From: Methanosphaera sp. rholeuAM130
Lineage (GTDB): Archaea; Methanobacteriota; Methanobacteria; Methanobacteriales; Methanobacteriaceae
Direction of reading: 5' to 3'
Assembly (NCBI GenBank): GCA_003266065.1
Contig: MUZY01000022.1
Coordinates: 568-9,570, forward strand
DNA length: 9,003 nt
In this document: positions 5,608-9,003 of the stretch, piece after piece
Layout of the letters: each line of letters begins with the position of its first letter
How positions within the stretch are numbered: position 1 is the first letter of the stretch
Made by a program: the position numbers and the translations under genes
The notes under the pieces: generated by a model
What the model saw: only the letters and a program-made list of their open reading frames with translations
What the model was told of the DNA's origin: nothing
The model's database searches: none

Positions 5608-6126
5608 CTACTCAGGAATAGATAAACCAAAGTAGGAATATCCCCAATCAATAGCATTAGAATAAAAGATACCCCTACTTTCCTCTTCAATCATTTCTAT
5701 AAAACTATTATATGTATTTATTTTTATACTTGACATTAGTATAACTCTTCCTTCATCAAATAAGGGTAGTCCTACTTTGTCTAATAATTGTAATCCTTTT
5801 GCAACACTTCTTATCTCTCCATATGGTACTATGGCTGATCCTATAATCGTTGGTGCTGCTTGTGTCCAATAATATGGGTTTAACATATCGGATGGTTCAT
5901 CTGCTCCGGCAGCATGTAAACATAAACCAATACCCATACCAACTATGGCTGCTCCTACAACTACGGGTAGCATTGTTCCACCTGAAGCTAACACTATTGT
6001 CAGGTTTTTTATTTTATTTTCTGCCACAGCGAATATGTCTATTGGTACATTTTCATCTATAAACCATTCGCGTCTGCATTTATTTGCCTCTTCATTCATT
6101 TCAAAATAATATTCCGAGTTAATCAT
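5608..6126 (-). CDS. Chimeric protein: ImmA/IrrE-like N-terminus joined to a Gly-rich hydrophobic region
   Basis: 172 residues. Residues 1-45 (an EANKCRREW helix, then VPIDIFAVAENKIKNLTIVL) read like the start of ImmA/IrrE (COG2856) metallopeptidases, which normally cleave the XRE repressor encoded beside them. The HExxH zinc motif and the rest of that domain are absent. From about residue 46 the protein becomes Gly/Ala/Val-rich and hydrophobic (TMLPVVVGAAIVGMGIGLCL, 51-70), then has NPYYW (83-87), a second small-residue stretch (AAPTIIGSAIVPYGEI) and a mixed C-terminus. That part matches nothing I know; it loosely recalls pre-toxin linkers. The start is the ATG at 6126, preceded by GAGGAG; the upstream ATG at 6144 would overlap that site. 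It overlaps the end of the broken repressor gene by 8 bases, as an intact XRE-ImmA pair would. Confidence 0.6.
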   Translation of the reverse strand: MINSEYYFEMNEEANKCRREWFIDENVPIDIFAVAENKIKNLTIVLASGGTMLPVVVGAAIVGMGIGLCLHAAGADEPSDMLNPYYWTQAAPTIIGSAIVPYGEIRSVAKGLQLLDKVGLPLFDEGRVILMSSIKINTYNSFIEMIEEESRGIFYSNAIDWGYSYFGLSIPE

Positions 6127-6458
6127 CCGTATAATTCTCCTCATACAATTCTTTCATATATTTAAGATTATTGATTATTCTATTCATTCATGCTATTGTT
6201 TTTAAATTGATGGATTTGTTATCCTTTCTGAATGTTATAGTGTTTTTATCATAATTTCCTTTGCCAAATATTAAATATTCTTCTGAAACATTGAATAAAT
6301 CACATAGTTTTAATATTTTTGTAATGTCCAAGTTTCTTTCATTTGATTCTACCTTTGCCAGTAGGCTTTGACTGATATCTAAGAATTCACCTACTTCCCG
6401 TTGAGTAAAATTATGCTTTTGTCTTAAGTATTATTCTCATACCCATGCTATCTTCCAT
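6119..6458 (-). pseudogene. Broken XRE-family HTH repressor gene
   Basis: ATG 6458 has a strong GAGGTGA site 7 bases upstream. The first 11 codons (MEDSMGMRIIL) run into a stop at 6411-6413. Shifting frame by one base at about 6425 gives a Cro/CI-type helix-turn-helix: RQKHNFTQREVGEFL, then DISQSLLAKVESNERN, DITKILKLCDLF and NVSEEYLIFGKG. A second lesion, a TGA at 6188-6190, interrupts it. Beyond that the same frame continues (MNRIINNLKYMKELYEEN) to a natural stop at 6119-6121 that overlaps the next gene's ATG. The total length (340 bases) is one more than a multiple of three, consistent with a single inserted base. The second frame has no start codon before the HTH, so a separate HTH protein is unlikely. 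Sequencing error can explain one lesion but less easily both. Confidence 0.75.
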
Positions 6459-6495
6459 ATTATTTTCACCTCTATTAAAATAATGTGTCATTAAT

Positions 6496-6504
6496 AATTT
6501 ATAA
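6496..6504 (-). promoter_or_regulatory. TATA box of the repressor cassette
   Basis: CTTATAAAT on the minus strand predicts a start near 6475, giving a short leader with the GAGGTGA site before ATG 6458. Confidence 0.45.
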
Positions 6505-6542
6505 GTATTACTTTAATTAATAACAATAACAATTTTATAATA

Positions 6543-6568
6543 TTCTTAATAATTACTTTTATTAAGAA
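6543..6568. repeat. 10-bp perfect inverted repeat upstream of the repressor cassette
   Basis: TTCTTAATAA (6543-6552) and TTATTAAGAA (6559-6568) separated by six bases. It lies about 40 bases upstream of the predicted TATA box, where an XRE-type regulator could bind. AT-rich palindromes also arise by chance. Confidence 0.3.
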
Positions 6569-6754
6569 AATAAGTAGTATAACATCTTAATTCATAGCAT
6601 GATTATATAAGTCATCATTATAACATTATTAAATATGGTTATTTTAATGACAATTAGAGTATAAATATTTAATTTCAGAATTAACATTTTTGATTCTTAA
6701 ATCATCTTATTAAACATTCTTTTTACACTTTGTTATATTAACTCTCTACATTAA

Positions 6755-6928
6755 TTGCAGGAATCTTATTGCCCAGTAAATGATTTGTTATATATGGATA
6801 TAGCGAAGTATAAAAATATAATCCACATCACAAACAAGACAAAGACAAGACAATATGAGAATAAGGAATATGTCGATACAAAAGAACAGGTAACTAATTG
6901 TCCATGTTTTATATTTAAAGAACTCTAG
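6755..6928 (+). pseudogene. Small ORF, possibly a gene remnant
   Basis: The frame is open from 6755 to a TAG at 6926-6928, with an ATG at 6794 (44 codons). The translation has balanced, protein-like composition (DIAKYKNIIHITNKTK, then YENKEYVDTKEQVTNCPCF), unlike the low-complexity DNA around it. No ribosome site precedes the ATG and I recognise no family. It may be the remnant of a deleted gene or a genuine microprotein. Confidence 0.25.
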
Positions 6929-7332
6929 CCGTTTGTTTGTATTTTTATTTAGTGTTGTTGTTTTTTGAAAGTTTTTTCCAGTATCTTTTTAAATTTAATT
7001 TATGGTGAATATTGTCGTATGATTGGTGTTGTTTGTGATGTTTTGTTAAGTATCTTTTTGTGTAATTATATTATTCAATTTATTTTTTTTATATTATTGT
7101 ATATTATTCTATATTTAACATCGAAATATTTAAATAGTATTATTATTATACTATTTTTAGTGAAAATATTTTAATAATAATACTCGTATCATGTGAATTG
7201 TAAAACACATATTTGATGTTGTTTTGAAATATTTTTTCATGATGGTCGAACTGTAATTAAAAATATTTGTAGGTTATAAATTCAGTTATTCTATTTTAAT
7301 ATGGAAAAATAACATTATTTAATCCTTCAGAA
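6929..7332. other. Very AT-rich spacer without a supported gene
   Basis: Long T-rich runs on the plus strand, with few G or C. The clearest structure is a 9-bp inverted repeat, AAATAGTAT (7132-7140) and ATACTATTT (7148-7156), with a 7-base loop, followed by T5. It could be a terminator or chance. Open frames here are low-complexity and hydrophobic and lack ribosome sites. Confidence 0.4.
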
Positions 7333-7478
7333 GGGTGTTTTGGAATTGATATTTGTAGACAGATACAGTAATACAAATCAATGTCAAATATCTTCCATTT
7401 TGTAAATAATCATCTTTAATTAAAAGTGGTATTTAGTGATAGTATTAGTTATTGTCCGATTTTCACAGCTAAACACCC
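7333..7478 (+). repeat. Nested inverted repeats, possible structured RNA or small element
   Basis: Outer arms GGGTGTTT (7333-7340) and AAACACCC (7471-7478) are G/C-containing in a very AT-rich spacer. Inside them GATATTTG (7348-7355) pairs with CAAATATC (7385-7392), and GGAA before the former pairs with TTCC after the latter across a 2-base bulge. The arrangement could be a folded RNA or the ends of a short non-autonomous element. It sits just upstream of the promoter of the nuclease-like gene pair. Confidence 0.3.
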
Positions 7479-7520
7479 GTAGTTATATGATGTTAATCAT
7501 TTATTATGGAGTTATAACAG

Positions 7521-7546
7521 TAATTATATGAAATGAATTATATACT
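7521..7546 (+). promoter_or_regulatory. TATA-like region of the nuclease-like gene pair
   Basis: TAATTATATG (7521-7530) would place a start near 7552, about 25 bases before ATG 7577 and upstream of its GGTGAT. A second TATA-like run, ATTATATAC, follows. No other promoter is needed for the gene downstream. Confidence 0.4.
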
Positions 7547-7576
7547 ATATTACAATAGATTATGATGGTGATTATT

Positions 7577-7948
7577 ATGGTTAACTCTACTCGCATATAT
7601 CAACAAAAATCTTTTAATGTTAAATATAATACTATCAAATTTTCTTCTGAAATAATTAATAAGGTTGTCCTGTTTAATAATAAGGTATTTGAGGAATTTA
7701 AATCTCTGGAAGAAAATGGTGTTTTCGTTAATGATAATTATTATGAATACATTACAGAATTAAATCAGAAAGTTTTTGATTCATTATCAATAAACAATTA
7801 TAATGATTTTTATAAAGCATTAGGTGCTATTAAAAGTTCGGAATTATTGGTGGATAATGCCATTGCAAATAATGATTTAGAAGCTTTAACTGAAGGATTA
7901 TATGGTTTAGGTTTTCTTTTAGAAGATTTGAATTTATTTGGGAGGTAA
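7577..7948 (+). CDS. Unknown acidic helical protein, first gene of a nuclease-like pair
   Basis: A 123-residue soluble protein, no family recognised. Residues 1-20 are mixed and basic; the rest is predicted mainly helical and acidic, with recurring Asn/Glu/Leu patterns (for example VFEEFKSLEENG, NLDEAL-like NNDLEALTEGLYG) and an end rich in Leu/Gly (GLGFLLEDLNLFGR). There is no membrane segment, Cys cluster or nuclease motif. The start is the ATG at 7577, four bases after GGTGAT; the in-frame ATGs at 7562 and 7565 precede or overlap that site. The next gene, a PD-(D/E)XK nuclease candidate, begins 14 bases after its stop. A small acidic partner upstream of a nuclease would fit an immunity, antitoxin or sensor role, but this is inference from context only. 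Confidence 0.75.
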   Translation: MVNSTRIYQQKSFNVKYNTIKFSSEIINKVVLFNNKVFEEFKSLEENGVFVNDNYYEYITELNQKVFDSLSINNYNDFYKALGAIKSSELLVDNAIANNDLEALTEGLYGLGFLLEDLNLFGR

Positions 7949-7962
7949 ATTTTAGTTATATT

Positions 7963-8634
7963 ATGATGGAAATAGTTTTTAATAGAAATAATTTTAATAA
8001 TAGAAGAAAGTTTTATGATGATGTCTACTTGAACAGATTGGTTGATTTATCTATTGCGAATTATAACATATCAGGATTGAATATCTTTATAAGATACATG
8101 TTTTATTCTTATAATGCTCTTGACTATGAAGAGATGTTATCATCATTTAACTTAATGTATAATGAATCAATCTCTTGTCTTTTTGAAGTATATGGATTAT
8201 TTTTACAGTGGAATGTTTATGAAAAATATAATCTCGGAGAAGTAAGAGGAGCTTTTCTTGAATTGTTAACATTCAAGTTATTGAAAAATATTCATGACAA
8301 TTCCAATATACATAGAGAGTCATATGTTAAGCTGGATGACTATCGAAGTCATTCATGGGATATAATTGTTGAAATAGATGACATTTTAGAGTTATATGAG
8401 TGTAAGTTTTCATTCGAATCATTAAAGAGAGGTCAATTAAATCAGATATTCGGTTCTATAAATAATTTAAATGCTAATGTATTTCTAATATTTTACCAAT
8501 TAAAACGAAAATTAACTGATAATATTGAAATATGGCGAGAAAATACTTCTAAAGATAAGTTTGATTACTTGATTAATTCTGTAAATATCATCACGTTGGA
8601 AGATTTTTCAGATGGAAATCCCTTTTTAAAATAA
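7963..8634 (+). CDS. PD-(D/E)XK nuclease-like protein
   Basis: 223 residues. The N-terminal ~85 are helical with many aromatic residues and no recognised fold. From ~90 a restriction-endonuclease-like core appears: GEVRGAFLELLTFKLL (92-107, a helix carrying Glu100), then SWDIIVEI (131-138, Asp133) and LELYECKFS (142-150, Glu146 and Lys148). That is the D-x12-E-x-K pattern of PD-(D/E)XK enzymes, followed by GQLNQIFGSI with Gln residues often seen after the core. The C-terminus has another strand (NVFLIFYQ). A DNA- or RNA-cleaving role is inferred from these residues. The start is uncertain: a GGAGGT overlapping the upstream stop is 16 bases from ATG 7963, farther than normal, so reinitiation after the first gene is possible; ATG 7966 is an alternative. 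It pairs with the acidic gene upstream, as in two-gene defence or toxin units. Confidence 0.65.
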   Translation: MMEIVFNRNNFNNRRKFYDDVYLNRLVDLSIANYNISGLNIFIRYMFYSYNALDYEEMLSSFNLMYNESISCLFEVYGLFLQWNVYEKYNLGEVRGAFLELLTFKLLKNIHDNSNIHRESYVKLDDYRSHSWDIIVEIDDILELYECKFSFESLKRGQLNQIFGSINNLNANVFLIFYQLKRKLTDNIEIWRENTSKDKFDYLINSVNIITLEDFSDGNPFLK

Positions 8635-8651
8635 AACATTCACCCTCCCCT

Positions 8652-8664
8652 CAACTTTTTTATA
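8652..8664 (+). other. Intron target site: IBS2 and IBS1 of the 5' exon
   Basis: CAACTT (IBS2) directly followed by TTTTATA (IBS1), immediately before the GTGCGAC intron start. The complementary EBS2 and EBS1 are at 8918-8923 and 8981-8987. The T6 tract here may also be the terminator of the nuclease-like gene pair. Confidence 0.55.
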
Positions 8665-9003
8665 GTGCGACGAGCAATTGTCTTTAATTTTGTTCTCACC
8701 TAAAACAGTGTGTTATGTGTTTTAGTATTGTAATCCTTTTGGGTTACATTTAACCTTGTTGTATGGGTTATTCTCCCTTGAAAACTGTGTTACTGGTAAC
8801 TGTATGGTGGGTTGCATGATAGGTAAAGCCTAATCTTATTCCTAGCATCCCTAGAGTAAAAGCGAAAGAAAGATCAATAATTGGCTAATGTTAAATGAAC
8901 TCTTATAAGCATCGTAAAAGTTGGCAGTGCGATAGGATGAATAAAGGATGTACTGTATTTGCAGGCAGATTAGACGAAGTTATAAAAGTACGTCTATATG
9001 TTA
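8665..9003 (+). mobile_element. 5' part of a group II intron (continues beyond the window)
   Basis: The stretch begins with GTGCGAC at 8665, matching the group II 5' consensus GUGYG. The seven bases before it, TTTTATA (8658-8664), can pair perfectly with TATAAAA at 8981-8987. That segment lies in the loop of a 6-bp hairpin (TAGACG 8971-8976 / CGTCTA 8991-8996), as EBS1 does. The six bases before IBS1, CAACTT (8652-8657), pair with AAGTTG at 8918-8923 as IBS2/EBS2, in the expected order and at a spacing like that of known introns (intron positions ~254 and ~317). No reading frame fits; a run from ATG 8895 is incidental. The reverse transcriptase ORF and domains V/VI would lie to the right. The insertion is 30 bases after the nuclease-like gene's stop, so no gene here is disrupted. 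Group II introns are uncommon in archaea. Confidence 0.7.

Noticed and set aside
6965..7174. 69-codon hydrophobic frame on the plus strand
   Set aside because: TTG start without a ribosome site, composition explained entirely by T-rich DNA, no recognisable domain.
8895..9003. Open frame beginning with ATG 8895 (partial, 36 codons)
   Set aside because: It looks protein-like, but the region carries the EBS1 hairpin and EBS2 of a group II intron domain I, which explains the sequence better; there is no ribosome site.
1..9003. tRNA or rRNA genes
   Set aside because: No T-loop GTTC-like motif with flanking cloverleaf arms and no rRNA-like stretch was recognised on either strand.

Overview
This window comes from a very AT-rich methanogenic archaeon of the Methanobacteriales, most likely a gut Methanosphaera or Methanobrevibacter. 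That placement rests on the AT-rich spacers, archaeal TATA boxes, strong GGTGAT/GGAGG ribosome binding sites and a bile salt hydrolase gene. It is inferred from sequence character, not from a search.

Left part (1-2450, minus strand): a three-gene operon starts near 2414. It encodes a half-length type I specificity subunit (HsdS-like), an HsdM-like N6-adenine methyltransferase whose SAM-binding and catalytic motifs have both decayed, and a small membrane-anchored, Asn/Ser/Thr-rich protein. No HsdR is present, so this looks like an S/M module that binds DNA but does not methylate.

Middle (2450-4970): a long spacer carries four copies of a TGTTAC(A/T)TAC-like motif, a candidate structured RNA with its own TATA box and a hairpin plus T9 end, and a hairpin resembling the right end (omega-RNA) of an IS200/IS605-type element. 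Next comes a tandem pair of small paralogues of the DUF1874/STIV-B116 family, which includes the anti-CRISPR/ring nuclease AcrIII-1. The first keeps the family histidine and the second has serine there. A complete choloylglycine/bile salt hydrolase gene follows from its own promoter.

Right-centre (5160-6470, minus strand): a decaying cassette. It has an XRE-type repressor gene broken by a frameshift and an internal stop, a protein that starts like an ImmA/IrrE peptidase but continues as an unrelated Gly-rich hydrophobic sequence, and two tiny membrane ORFs.

Right part (6470-9003): about 1.1 kb of very AT-rich DNA with inverted repeats and one small ORF remnant. A two-gene unit follows: an unknown acidic helical protein and a PD-(D/E)XK nuclease-like protein. 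The window ends inside what I read as the 5' portion of a group II intron starting at 8665, supported by matching IBS1/EBS1 and IBS2/EBS2 pairings.

Overall this is an accessory, defence- and mobile-element-rich region with one metabolic (host-adaptation) gene embedded in it.
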